Positions 1 through 6,930 of a DNA stretch of 11,366 bases are shown here, one piece after another (position 1 is the first letter of the stretch; every line of letters begins with the position of its first letter). The notes beneath the pieces were generated by a model. That model had not been told where the DNA came from and did not search any database. It worked only from the letters and a program-made list of their open reading frames with translations. Made by a program: the position numbers and the translations under genes. The DNA comes from Candidatus Eisenbergiella stercorigallinarum (GTDB lineage Bacteria; Bacillota; Clostridia; Lachnospirales; Lachnospiraceae), in contig DWUW01000065.1 of the NCBI GenBank assembly GCA_019120525.1, positions 1 through 11,366 on the forward strand. The letters are read 5' to 3'.

Positions 1-680
1 AGAAGAAGCTCCTTTGCCCTCGCCATGCGGTAGCCGGTCAGATATTCATAGACGGAGCAGCCCATGTACTGCAGGAAAAGCCGGGACAGGTACTGGGGCG
101 AGATATATACCATACCGCTGAGTTCTTCCAGGGTCAGAGGCTCCATATATCTGTCGCGTATGGCCTTCAGGACCGGGCGCACATACCGTTCCATTACAGG
201 ATTTCCTGTTTTTTCCGGCATTACCCTGCTGTCTGAAAGAAGCAGCAGGATCTGATAGCTGTACAGGGAGGACTGATAAAGATTGACCGGTGTTTCCTCA
301 AAGCATTCCGCGGCTTTCCGGATGATGTCCCGGACCGCCCTGCCTTTCTCTCCTTCTGCCAGAAGGATCCCCGCATTCCTGAAAAGCGACGGGAAGCCCT
401 CCTGGAACGATCCGCTGAAGGTGGCAAACAGCGTAACCCATCCGTCGTCTTTTCCATGATACTCATGGGGGATGCCTGGAGCCAGAAGGATCCCCTGGTC
501 CTCTTCCAGGAAATAGGTCTTTTTCCCGGCCGTGACCAATCCTGCCCCTTTCTCCGTCTGCAGATAATGATACAGAGGAAACCCCTTCGGCCTGCGGGTC
601 GGCTCCTGTTCCCAGTGAATGCCGAGAGAGTCGAACTGAAAGGGCTCCCTGTTTACGGCGCTGTTAAAATAGATCGGCAT
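1..680 (-). CDS. AraC-family transcriptional regulator (3' end outside window)
   Basis: Reading down from the ATG at 678-680 gives 226 uninterrupted residues beginning MPIYFNSAVNREPF and running off the left edge. Residues about 10-80 look like the cupin-type ligand-binding domain of AraC regulators, with an 'LLAPGIPHEYHG' stretch typical of that fold. From about residue 180 the first helix-turn-helix of an AraC DNA-binding domain is visible: 'MEPLTLEELSGMVYISPQYL' followed by 'SRLFLQYMGCSVYEYL' and 'YRMARAKELL'. The second helix-turn-helix should lie beyond the window. The start is supported by a purine-rich ribosome site (AAAGGGAGAGG) about 3 bases upstream. The gene is divergent from the GH42 beta-galactosidase, which suggests a local, sugar-responsive activator of that gene. 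Family assignment is firm; the target is inferred from position. Confidence 0.93.
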   Translation of the reverse strand, partial: MPIYFNSAVNREPFQFDSLGIHWEQEPTRRPKGFPLYHYLQTEKGAGLVTAGKKTYFLEEDQGILLAPGIPHEYHGKDDGWVTLFATFSGSFQEGFPSLFRNAGILLAEGEKGRAVRDIIRKAAECFEETPVNLYQSSLYSYQILLLLSDSRVMPEKTGNPVMERYVRPVLKAIRDRYMEPLTLEELSGMVYISPQYLSRLFLQYMGCSVYEYLTGYRMARAKELL

Positions 681-724
681 ATCCTCTCTCCCTTTCCGCT
701 AAATGTTTCATAATCTTATATTTT

Positions 725-791
725 ATGGGAAGTATTCTTATACTTTTTTCTACAGATTCCATATATAATCACCTTTAGGAAGACTTCCCAT
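725..791. promoter_or_regulatory. beta-galactosidase promoter flanked by a 9-bp inverted repeat (candidate operator)
   Basis: A perfect inverted repeat, ATGGGAAGT at 725-733 and ACTTCCCAT at 783-791, brackets a consensus -10 box TATAAT at 764-769 (plus strand). No good -35 box lies 16-18 bases upstream of it (TACTTT at 741-746 is poor), which is common at activator-dependent promoters. The arm centres are about 58 bp apart. Position between a divergent AraC regulator and the GH42 gene suggests operator half-sites; this is inference. Confidence 0.5.
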
Positions 792-808
792 CCCCGCTTC
801 CGGGATGG
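788..808 (+). other. Leader hairpin ahead of the beta-galactosidase
   Basis: CCATCCC at 788-794 pairs with GGGATGG at 802-808 around a 7-base loop. It would lie in the 5' leader of the GH42 transcript, between the -10 box (764-769) and the ribosome site (837-843). It overlaps the right arm of the flanking inverted repeat. There is no T-tract, so it is not a terminator. Its role is unknown. Confidence 0.35.
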
Positions 809-850
809 ATGCTTTTGTTTTCTTTTATTTTACTGCAAAGGAGCGATATT

Positions 851-2860
851 GTGAAATCAAACTTCAGACGAATCCTCTATGGAGGAGATTACAATCCCAA
901 TCAGTGGCCGGAGGAGATCTGGAAGGAGGACATGCGGATCTTCCGGAACGCCAGGATCAACAGCGCCACCATCAACGTTTTCTCCTGGGCGAAGCTCCAG
1001 CCTTCCGAGCATGAATACAGCTTCGATGAGCTGGACCGGATCGTGGACATGCTTTCGGCAGAAAACTATGACATCGTCATGGCCACCTCCACTGCGGCGC
1101 TTCCCGCCTGGATGGTAAAGCGCTACCCCGAGGTCATGCACACCGATTATGAGGGAAGGCAGCATAAATTCGGCGGACGGCACAACGCCTGTCCCAATTC
1201 CCCCGTATACCGGCATTTCGCGTCTGCCCTGGTGGAAAAGCTGGCGGAAAGATACGCGGGCAATCCCCATGTCACCTGCTGGCATATCAACAATGAATTC
1301 GGCAATGAATGCTACTGCGATATCTGCCAGAACGCCTTCCGGGTCTGGCTGAAGGATAAGTACAAAACCATCGATGCGGTAAACGAGGCCTGGAACATGG
1401 AATTCTGGGGACATACGCTTTATGACTGGGACGAGATCGTCCTCCCCAACGCCCTCGGGGACGGCTTTTCTTTGGACAGCACCCATTTCGCGGGGATCTC
1501 GCTGGATTACCGTCGGTTTATCTCTGACAGCTATCTGGACTGCTATAAGATGGAGCGGGACATCATCCGCCGCCATAACCCGGACGTTTTGGTGACCACA
1601 AATCTGATGGGGACCTACAAGGGGCTGGATTATTTCAAATGGGCAAAGGAAATGGATATTATTTCCTGGGATAATTATCCGGCCTATGATACCCTTCCCT
1701 CGCAGCTTGCCATGAAGCATGACCTGATGAGGGGCTTAAAGGACATGCCCTTTATGATCATGGAGCAGACGCCCAGCCAGCAGAACTGGCAGAGATACAA
1801 TACCCTGAAGCGCCCGGGCCAGCTGCGCGCGCTGAGCTATCAGGGAATCGCGCATGGGGCGGATTCCGTCCAGTATTTCCAGCTTCGCCGCAGTGTCGGC
1901 GGCTGCGAAAAATTCCATGGCGCCGTGATCTCCCACGCAGGCACGGATAACACACGGGTCTTCCGGGATGTGGCGCAGCTTGGACGGGAGCTGGAAAGCT
2001 TCGGCACCGCCACGCTCGGGAGCGAAAAGCATTCCGAAGCCGGCATCCTTTTCGACTGGGAAAATTACTGGGCTCTGGAATATACCAGCGGTCCCTGCGC
2101 CGACCTGAAATATGTCCCTCAGATCCAGCAGTATTATGATTATTTCTACGAGCGCAATATTTCCGTGGACATGCTTCCCGTGGACGCCGACTTTTCCCGG
2201 TATAAGATCCTGTGCGCCCCGGTTCTTTACATGGTCCGGGGAAATATGAAAGAATCCCTGGAGGCCTTCGTACGAAACGGCGGCATCCTGATCCTGACCT
2301 ATATGAGCGGCATCGTAGGGGCGTCCGACAACGTCTATCTGGGAGGCTATCCCGGCCCGCTTCGTGAAATGGCCGGCATCTGGGTGGAGGAGATCGATTC
2401 CCTGCCGCCGGAAATGCATAACGGGGTAAGCTTCTCCGACGGCAGCCACGCGGAATGCAACCTGGTCTATGACCAGATCCATCTGGAAGGCGCGGAGGCG
2501 CTTGGGGAATATACCCGCGATTTTTACGCGGAAACGCCCGCTGTTACCCGAAATTCCTATGGCAGGGGCGCCGTTTATTACATCGGCACCCAGCTGGACA
2601 AAACCGGCCTTTCCCATGTCCTGGAGCAGGCCGTTGCAGAAGGCCAGGTCCGCAGCCTGATCCCGGAAGCCTCTGAGCTGGAGATTTCCTGCCGGGAAAG
2701 CGAAGATACCCGCTTCTATTATCTGATCAACTTCAGCGGCAAGGACCAGCCGCTCCCGGAAAGCCTGGCCGGAAAGACGGATCTGATCACCGGCAGCGTC
2801 AACAGAGCGGAGGATGTGCTGAAGCCCTGGGATGTGCGGATCCTGACCGAAGCGCTCTGA
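851..2860 (+). CDS. Beta-galactosidase, glycoside hydrolase family 42
   Basis: This 669-residue protein hydrolyses terminal beta-D-galactosides by the retaining mechanism of GH42 and has no signal peptide, so it is cytoplasmic. The chosen start is GTG at 851, because AAAGGAG at 837-843 sits 7 bases before it and the protein then opens with the family's usual 'RILYGGDYNPNQWPEE'. An ATG at 809 in the same frame adds 14 residues but lacks a ribosome site. The TIM barrel covers about residues 1-375. E149 in 'HINNEFG' is the expected acid/base and E305 in 'FMIMEQTPS' the expected nucleophile. C114, C154, C156 and C159 match the zinc-binding cysteines known in some GH42 enzymes. The trimerisation domain spans about 395-600, and a small beta domain ends the protein. 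Length is typical. It is transcribed alone, followed by a terminator and divergent from the AraC gene. The preferred galactoside cannot be read from the sequence. Confidence 0.96.
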   Translation: MKSNFRRILYGGDYNPNQWPEEIWKEDMRIFRNARINSATINVFSWAKLQPSEHEYSFDELDRIVDMLSAENYDIVMATSTAALPAWMVKRYPEVMHTDYEGRQHKFGGRHNACPNSPVYRHFASALVEKLAERYAGNPHVTCWHINNEFGNECYCDICQNAFRVWLKDKYKTIDAVNEAWNMEFWGHTLYDWDEIVLPNALGDGFSLDSTHFAGISLDYRRFISDSYLDCYKMERDIIRRHNPDVLVTTNLMGTYKGLDYFKWAKEMDIISWDNYPAYDTLPSQLAMKHDLMRGLKDMPFMIMEQTPSQQNWQRYNTLKRPGQLRALSYQGIAHGADSVQYFQLRRSVGGCEKFHGAVISHAGTDNTRVFRDVAQLGRELESFGTATLGSEKHSEAGILFDWENYWALEYTSGPCADLKYVPQIQQYYDYFYERNISVDMLPVDADFSRYKILCAPVLYMVRGNMKESLEAFVRNGGILILTYMSGIVGASDNVYLGGYPGPLREMAGIWVEEIDSLPPEMHNGVSFSDGSHAECNLVYDQIHLEGAEALGEYTRDFYAETPAVTRNSYGRGAVYYIGTQLDKTGLSHVLEQAVAEGQVRSLIPEASELEISCRESEDTRFYYLINFSGKDQPLPESLAGKTDLITGSVNRAEDVLKPWDVRILTEAL

Positions 2861-2933
2861 GGCGTTTCCTGTCCGCCCGTCACGGATAGGAAAAGGGATA
2901 TCAGAAACCGGCTCTCAAAACCTGTAAAGCATG

Positions 2934-2971
2934 AAGGGGCCGCTGTCCTGGCCAAGCAGCGGCTCCTTTTT
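2934..2971 (+). terminator. Intrinsic terminator of the beta-galactosidase gene
   Basis: AAGGGGCCGCTG (2934-2945) pairs with CAGCGGCTCCTT (2957-2968), a 12-bp stem with one G-T wobble and an 11-base loop, running into a T5 tract (2967-2971). It lies 73 bases after the galactosidase stop. The opposite strand has no T-tract, so it acts in the plus direction. Confidence 0.85.
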
Positions 2972-2977
2972 CCATTC

Positions 2978-3033
2978 CTTTCCAATGGCGGATAATTCTT
3001 CTCTTAAGGCATTATTGATATGCTTTCCAATGG
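2978..3033. repeat. 11-bp direct repeat in the rhuM remnant
   Basis: CTTTCCAATGG occurs at 2978-2988 and again at 3023-3033, exactly 45 bp (15 codons) apart. On the minus strand the copies encode 'TIGK' inside the recognisable RhuM homology and 'AIGK' just past the point where homology ends. The second encoded copy may mark a slippage or rearrangement junction, but chance cannot be excluded. Confidence 0.4.
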
Positions 3034-3159
3034 TTTTAACATCGCGTTCAAATAATTCTGCCATTTGGTTTCTATTCAGCCAAACGGATTCATTTTCTAT
3101 TCTAACCGGCAGAGAGATACTTTTATCTTTTGTTTGGGATAACTATCTAATAGTCTTAT

Positions 3160-3313
3160 CTTTCAGAACAGCATTTTTATTTTTTTCAAACGTGTACAAA
3201 GTCGTTGAAATCACAACTGTGTTGTGCCAAATCAAAAGCAGCAAAAGAAAGAGTGAAGCAGGCCTCTCTCAGCATCCGCCCGTAATCCGGCAGTGCGCCC
3301 GTCCCTCTATTTC
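3160..3313. other. Spacer between the rhuM remnant and the GH43 gene
   Basis: From about 3160 to 3260 the DNA is AT-rich like the rhuM remnant, and the base composition returns to that of the neighbours after about 3265. The RhuM frame stays open upstream of 3187 but has no start codon or recognisable homology there. No convincing minus-strand terminator for the GH43 gene was found. Nothing else could be supported. Confidence 0.4.
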
Positions 3314-4297
3314 TCACTCCACCGCCCACTTATCCCCGCCGTCTGGGGTATACTTGTTGTACATCCAGTTTCCGGTCAGTTCGTTCCGGACGCGCAGGCG
3401 TCCGTCCTCATCTTCCATTTCGAACAGAAGCATCCGCTCCTGGCCGCTTCTGTTCGGAGAATGCAGGCACATCAGAAGCCTGCCGGAAAAATCCGTAAAG
3501 AGCATAGAGTGGCCGCCGTCCTGGCTGAACAAAGGCTCCGGCTCCTGCTTCCAGGGGCCCGTGATCTCACCGGAAAGGGAGCGGGCATAGCCGCAGGTAT
3601 AGGCCGTGTTGGAAAAGCTGCTCCAGACCATGAGAAGCTCCCCGTTCTTCGCGCGGTACAGATAGGGGCCGTCCGTCACTCTGGCCCAGCCCATATGGGG
3701 CTGGGGCTCGGTCAGCTTCCACAGGCCCGTGGGATCGTTGAACTTCCAGGGCGCTTCCGAAGCGCGGAACAGGATGACGGGGTCCCCGATGGAATCCGAC
3801 AGGTCCTCCTTCATGCGGATGGCGCAGATCTGCCCGTCCTGTACCTGAAGCCATTCATGGCAGAAGACCATCCAGGGATTTCCCTTCCTGTCCTCATACA
3901 GAGTCCCGTCCAGGCACTGCCAGTTTTCCGGCGTGGCAGGTCCGTTCTTCTTCGGCACAAAAGGCCCCTTCGGCGTATCCCCTTCCAGAAACTGACAGCC
4001 CCGGTATCCGCCGGGCGCGCGGAAGGAGCTGATGAGGTAATATTTTCCCCGAAAGAAATGGCATTCCGGCGCCCAGAAATCAAGCGGTCCCCAGAAATCC
4101 CCAGCGGGCTCAAACGCAGGGCTGCTTTCCGACCACCAGACAAGATCGCTGCTTTCCCGGATGTTCACTGCATGCCCCTTCTGGCCCGACCTGGGAAAAC
4201 AGTCATATAAATAATACTTCCCTTCCTCCCTGCACGGCAGGATACATACGTCTCTCGTGTGCAGGTCCCGTACATGGATCTTCCCCTTCGCTTCCAT
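3314..4297 (-). CDS. GH43-like five-bladed beta-propeller glycosidase
   Basis: The protein has 327 residues from the ATG at 4295-4297, preceded by AGAAAGGGGAAC; an in-frame ATG 18 codons upstream overlaps the preceding gene and lacks a ribosome site. GH43-type enzymes (arabinofuranosidases, xylosidases, arabinanases) release pentoses by inversion on a five-bladed propeller. Family signs are D16 in 'TRDVCILPC' with 'GKYYLYDC' after it (usual general base), 'FWAPECHFFRGKYYLISSF' at 74-92, 'DGTLYEDRKGNPWMVFCHEW' at 130-149, 'VTDGPYLYRAKNGELLMVWS' at 207-226 and 'GGHSMLF' at 261-267. The usual WAPD and TEGP motifs read WAPE and TDGP, so catalytic roles (E79, E148, D209) are uncertain. There is no signal peptide, so a cytoplasmic enzyme acting on imported oligosaccharides is likely. 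It follows the small unknown gene by 26 bases and probably shares its transcript. Family is fairly sure; substrate is unknown. Confidence 0.87.
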   Translation of the reverse strand: MEAKGKIHVRDLHTRDVCILPCREEGKYYLYDCFPRSGQKGHAVNIRESSDLVWWSESSPAFEPAGDFWGPLDFWAPECHFFRGKYYLISSFRAPGGYRGCQFLEGDTPKGPFVPKKNGPATPENWQCLDGTLYEDRKGNPWMVFCHEWLQVQDGQICAIRMKEDLSDSIGDPVILFRASEAPWKFNDPTGLWKLTEPQPHMGWARVTDGPYLYRAKNGELLMVWSSFSNTAYTCGYARSLSGEITGPWKQEPEPLFSQDGGHSMLFTDFSGRLLMCLHSPNRSGQERMLLFEMEDEDGRLRVRNELTGNWMYNKYTPDGGDKWAVE

Positions 4298-4323
4298 ATA
4301 TTGTTCCCCTTTCTTCTCTTTTC

Positions 4324-4683
4324 TCAGTCCAGCATCCGGAAGAAATACCATCTGTGGTCCTCCACGCTGTATCTGAGTTCATATGTTCTGTTCTGTCCGT
4401 TTATCGCGGAAGAACAGATATACTGCTCGATCTGAAGCCCCACGTAACGGACGGTCTTTTCCGACAGGACGGCGTCAATCTCCACCCGGCGGATCCGGCT
4501 GTCCGCGTCCGCATACCGGAACCAGAGCGGATGGAGCTTACCCGTGGTATCGCATACCGCCGCAACCTGGATCGGCAGATTCCTCTTCACCTCCGCGTGC
4601 TCCGGAAGCTGCCTGCCGCGTCCGGAGCCGGACGGAGAAGCCTTCTGCCCTTCGCTGGCACTTATCGGAAGCTCCTGTTTCAT
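4324..4683 (-). CDS. Small conserved-looking protein of unknown function
   Basis: This 119-residue ORF starts at the ATG 4681-4683, with AGAAGGTGG four bases upstream. Residues 1-30 are low-complexity and charged ('SEGQKASPSGSGRGRQLPEH'). Residues about 35-119 look like a compact beta-rich domain: 'LPIQVAAVCDTTGKLHPLWF', 'RYADADSRIRRVEIDAVL', 'VRYVGLQIEQYICSSAINGQ', ending 'YELRYSVEDHRWYFFRMLD'. There is no signal peptide or membrane segment. I have an impression of similar short proteins in Clostridia but cannot name the family. It is the first gene of a likely two-gene transcript with the GH43 enzyme, behind a good promoter at 4720-4748. The spacing, ribosome site and domain-like pattern support it as a real gene. 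No function is claimed. Confidence 0.75.
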   Translation of the reverse strand: MKQELPISASEGQKASPSGSGRGRQLPEHAEVKRNLPIQVAAVCDTTGKLHPLWFRYADADSRIRRVEIDAVLSEKTVRYVGLQIEQYICSSAINGQNRTYELRYSVEDHRWYFFRMLD

Positions 4684-4719
4684 ATGTCCACCTTCTTCCG
4701 AACATTTGTTCTTTCTTTC

Positions 4720-4748
4720 ATCTTACCAGAACGTCCGTTCGTTGTAAA
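4720..4748 (-). promoter_or_regulatory. Promoter of the small gene-GH43 transcript
   Basis: On the minus strand TTTACA (4743-4748, five of six to the -35 consensus) and TAAGAT (4720-4725, four of six to the -10 consensus) are separated by exactly 17 bases. The ATG of the small gene is about 37 bases downstream of the -10 box. Confidence 0.6.
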
Positions 4749-4772
4749 GTGTAAAAACAGGATTCCAGAAAT

Positions 4773-4821
4773 TTCCTGCCCTGGCTGTGTCCCGGTTTAC
4801 TGAAAAGCCGGCGGGCAGGAA
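4773..4821 (-). terminator. Inverted repeat after the sensor kinase (possible weak terminator)
   Basis: TTCCTGCCC (4773-4781) and GGGCAGGAA (4813-4821) form a perfect 9-bp stem around a 31-base loop that itself contains two CCGG tetramers able to pair. It begins two bases after the kinase stop codon. The minus-strand downstream side has only ATTTC, so intrinsic termination would be inefficient. It does separate the kinase from the next promoter. Confidence 0.4.
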
Positions 4822-4823
4822 CT

Positions 4824-6101
4824 TTATTCTTCCCTGCAGGCGCGCAGGCTCACATAAAAGCAGTTCATCCCATCGTGATACTCCACTCCCATCCTGCCGC
4901 CGTGCCGCCGTACAATCCCCTCCGCAATGGCGAGCCCCAGGCCGTATCCTGTCCGGGAAGCGCGTTCATTTTCTCCCCGGTAGAACCGACGGAAGATCAG
5001 CGTCCGCTTTTCCTTCGGAATCGCCTCCCCCTCGCTGTCCACCCGGAGGCGGACCCATCTGAGGCCGACGCGTTCCAGCCGGACTCTTGCCCGCGCGCCA
5101 TGCCCGCAGGCTGCGCCGCTGTCCGGACCATCCGGACGGCAGACGGCATATTTCACGGCATTGTCCAGAAGCACCTGAATGAGCTGTCCCAGCTGGGAGG
5201 CATCTCCCTTTACGAAAATGCCGTCCGCCACCTCATAGGAAAGCGCCTTCCCCTCCTGAAAGAAAAGAGGTTCGAAGACCAGAAGCTTTTCCGTCACCAG
5301 GTCGCTGAAGGAGACCCTGCCGTGGATCTGTTCCCTCTTCGTCTGCGCGTCCTCCTTTGCCAGGAGAAGAAGATTTTCCACCAGCGCGCGCATATCCCTG
5401 CATTCCTGCCCGATATTGTCCATCCACCGGTCCGTCTCCGGAGAAAGCCCGGCGCAGCGCTCCCGCAGAAGCCCCGCGTTCGCGGTAATGACGGTCAGGG
5501 GCGTCTTCAGCTCATGGGAAGCGTCCGCCACAAACTGCTTCTGCAGCTGCAGAGAACGGGCAAGGGGCCTTACGGCCAGGCGGGAAAAGAGGAAGGAAAG
5601 CCCGAAAAAAACAATCCAGATGGCGGCGCAGGCCAGGCCGCCGTACAGGATCAGGCCGCTCCTCACGCTGTCCCCGTAGGAGGTATCCGCGAAAGCCAGA
5701 AGATGCCCGGACGGCTGCTCCACCCGCAGATACCGGAACGGATAGCCGTCCAGCATGCCGTCGTCCGCCTCCGCCGCCATGCCGAGAAGCGCCAGGCGCT
5801 CCAGATCATATGCGCCAGGCAGGAAATTATACCCGCCCTCCCGCATGACCACATCCCCCTTTTCCGTCACTAGGATGGAAAAATAAGGAAGCCTTGCCTG
5901 CGGCGGCGCGTCCGGAAGGAGCGTCTGGTCCGCCTGCTCCAGAGCCCTCTCCAGGATCAGCCTGCTTTCCTCATTCCCCCTCCCCTTCAGCACAAAAACC
6001 AGGGCGGCGAATGTGATCCCGATCACCGCCGTCACGATGAGCATGTTATAGATGATAAATTTCCGTCTCAGACGGCTGATCTCCTTCATACCGTTCTCCA
6101 T
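4824..6101 (-). CDS. Membrane sensor histidine kinase
   Basis: The 425-residue protein has two membrane segments (about 17-39 and 149-173) that bracket an extracytoplasmic domain of roughly 110 residues with no recognised sensor fold. The HisKA dimerisation box is 'FVADASHELKTPLTVI' with phospho-acceptor H196. The ATPase domain shows the N box 'LLDNAVKYAV' (N314), a divergent G1 box 'DSEGEAIP' (D355), the F box 'IFRRFYRG' and the G2 box 'GYGLGLAIAEGIVRRHGG'. It would autophosphorylate on H196 and pass phosphate to D50 of the adjacent response regulator. It starts 42 bases after the regulator's stop codon and is co-transcribed with it. Two starts are possible: ATG at 6101 has GGAGG almost touching it, while ATG four codons later has GGAG at six bases, so the real protein may have 421 residues. 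The inserted residues 322-345 ('CRPDGPDSGAACGHGARARV') between N and G1 boxes are Gly/Ala-rich and unusual. Confidence 0.95.
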   Translation of the reverse strand: MENGMKEISRLRRKFIIYNMLIVTAVIGITFAALVFVLKGRGNEESRLILERALEQADQTLLPDAPPQARLPYFSILVTEKGDVVMREGGYNFLPGAYDLERLALLGMAAEADDGMLDGYPFRYLRVEQPSGHLLAFADTSYGDSVRSGLILYGGLACAAIWIVFFGLSFLFSRLAVRPLARSLQLQKQFVADASHELKTPLTVITANAGLLRERCAGLSPETDRWMDNIGQECRDMRALVENLLLLAKEDAQTKREQIHGRVSFSDLVTEKLLVFEPLFFQEGKALSYEVADGIFVKGDASQLGQLIQVLLDNAVKYAVCRPDGPDSGAACGHGARARVRLERVGLRWVRLRVDSEGEAIPKEKRTLIFRRFYRGENERASRTGYGLGLAIAEGIVRRHGGRMGVEYHDGMNCFYVSLRACREE

Positions 6102-6143
6102 CCTCCGGCGTCCTGCGGCGCTTTGTCATCTCCGTTTTCCCGG

Positions 6144-6812
6144 TCATTTCCTTACAATCCGATAGCCCAGCCTGCGGCTGGTAACGATCCCGATGTCCGC
6201 CCCGAGAAAGTCCAGCTTTTTTCTCAAAAAGGAGATGTACACCTCCACGTTGTTTTCCACCGCGTCCGTATCGCTTCCCCAGACCTTCGTAATCAGGGTT
6301 TCCTTGGATACCACCTGCTCCCTGTTGACCATGAGGATACGCATGACGTCATATTCCTTTTTCCCGAGAGAGATCTGCTTTTCCGGCCCGCGGAGCGAAT
6401 AGTCCGTCTGGCTCAGCGTGATGTTCCCATAGGACAGGTCGTCCGGGACGATCTCTCCCCTGCGCCTCAGCAGGGACTTCACCACCGCCGTCAGCTCCTG
6501 CATGTCAAAAGGCTTGGTCAGGTAATAATCCGCCCCGCTTTCCAGCCCGAGCACCCGGTCCTCCAGCTCGCTTTTTGCCGTCAGGATCAGGACCGGCAGG
6601 AAGCACCCTCTCCGTCTCGCCTCCTTCAGCAGGCTGATGCCGTCCTTTCCCGGAAGCATGAGATCCAGGATGGCCATGTCATAAGCCCCCGTCTGAAGCA
6701 TCGCGGCTCCCTGGACGCCGTCCTCGCAGATGTCGCAGTCGTACCAGTGCTTCAGGATATCCCGGATGGATTCCGCCAGCCTTCTGTTGTCCTCTATGAT
6801 CAGGATCCGCAT
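6144..6812 (-). CDS. OmpR/PhoB-family response regulator
   Basis: This 222-residue protein has a CheY-like receiver at 1-115 and an OmpR-type winged helix from about 125 to the end. Receiver residues are E7 and D8, phospho-acceptor D50 in 'MAILDLMLPGKDG', T78 and K100 in 'YYLTKPFDM'. The DNA-binding domain shows 'LGKKEYDVMRILMVNREQVV' and the recognition-helix region 'AVENNVEVYISFLRKKLDF', with the wing 'TSRRLGYRIVRK'. The ATG at 6810-6812 follows AGGGAGAGGG by about eight bases. It is the first gene of a two-gene operon with the sensor kinase and has its own consensus promoter. It sits just downstream of the ABC-transporter operon, which is its most plausible target; this is inferred from position and from a direct repeat at that operon's promoter. 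Confidence 0.96.
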   Translation of the reverse strand: MRILIIEDNRRLAESIRDILKHWYDCDICEDGVQGAAMLQTGAYDMAILDLMLPGKDGISLLKEARRRGCFLPVLILTAKSELEDRVLGLESGADYYLTKPFDMQELTAVVKSLLRRRGEIVPDDLSYGNITLSQTDYSLRGPEKQISLGKKEYDVMRILMVNREQVVSKETLITKVWGSDTDAVENNVEVYISFLRKKLDFLGADIGIVTSRRLGYRIVRK

Positions 6813-6847
6813 CCGTTTTTCCCTCTCCCTTTCGTCTTACTGAAATG

Positions 6848-6876
6848 ATTATAGCTTTCCGCCATCCTTTTTACAA
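6848..6876 (-). promoter_or_regulatory. Promoter of the two-component operon
   Basis: On the minus strand TTGTAA (6871-6876) and a perfect TATAAT (6848-6853) are spaced by exactly 17 bases. The expected transcription start is near 6841, giving a leader of about 30 bases to the regulator ATG at 6812. Confidence 0.8.
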
Positions 6877-6898
6877 TCCTTTTCCGCCCGCCGGGCGG
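6864..6898 (-). promoter_or_regulatory. Direct repeats and palindrome at the two-component promoter (candidate operator)
   Basis: AAAAGGAT (minus strand) occurs at 6876-6883 and 6864-6871, 12 bp apart, overlapping the -35 box. Directly upstream is a 15-base palindrome CCGCCCG-C-CGGGCGG at 6884-6898. Tandem half-sites near the -35 box are typical of OmpR-family binding, so autoregulation is possible. No T-tract follows the palindrome on either strand, so it is not a terminator. Confidence 0.35.
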
Positions 6899-6930
6899 CT
6901 GCGGCAGAAAAGCCGTTACTGTTCAGACAG

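Larger units (their letters stand above)
2915..3187 (-). pseudogene. Truncated rhuM-like (virulence RhuM family) gene remnant
   Basis: On the minus strand, one frame from about 3187 to the TGA at 2915-2917 reads 'EKNKNAVLKDKTIR', an in-frame TAG at 3143-3145, then 'KDKSISLPVRIENESVWLNR' and 'NQMAELFERDVKTIGKHINN', then 'ALREEL'. The last parts resemble the N-terminal domain of RhuM-family proteins ('...RIENETVWL...QMAELF...RDVKTIGKHI'), recalled without a database search. The homology stops after 'ALREEL', and the following 25 residues include the galactosidase terminator read backwards. Full RhuM proteins are about 300 residues or more, so most of the gene is missing. There is no convincing start codon or ribosome site. 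The piece is visibly more AT-rich than its neighbours, which suggests acquired DNA. RhuM genes are often found in genomic islands and near defence or mobile loci; the exact function of the family is poorly known. Confidence 0.72.

Noticed and set aside
809..850. ATG start of the GH42 gene 14 codons upstream
   Set aside because: There is no ribosome site before 809, and AAAGGAG is ideally placed before the GTG at 851.
857..1720. 287-residue open frame on the minus strand
   Set aside because: It lies wholly antisense to the well-supported GH42 gene, has no ribosome site and no recognisable domain.
2931..3590. 219-residue plus-strand open frame beginning in the terminator
   Set aside because: It starts inside the terminator hairpin, crosses the rhuM remnant and the end of the GH43 gene, and shows no domain.
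3293..4210. 305-residue open frame on the plus strand
   Set aside because: It is antisense to the GH43 gene, whose motifs are clear; the frame is a by-product of GC-rich codons.
4875..5873. 332-residue open frame on the plus strand
   Set aside because: It is antisense to the sensor kinase with its H, N and G boxes.
6884..6898. GC palindrome as a terminator
   Set aside because: Neither strand has a T-tract after it, and it sits upstream of the -35 box of the two-component promoter.
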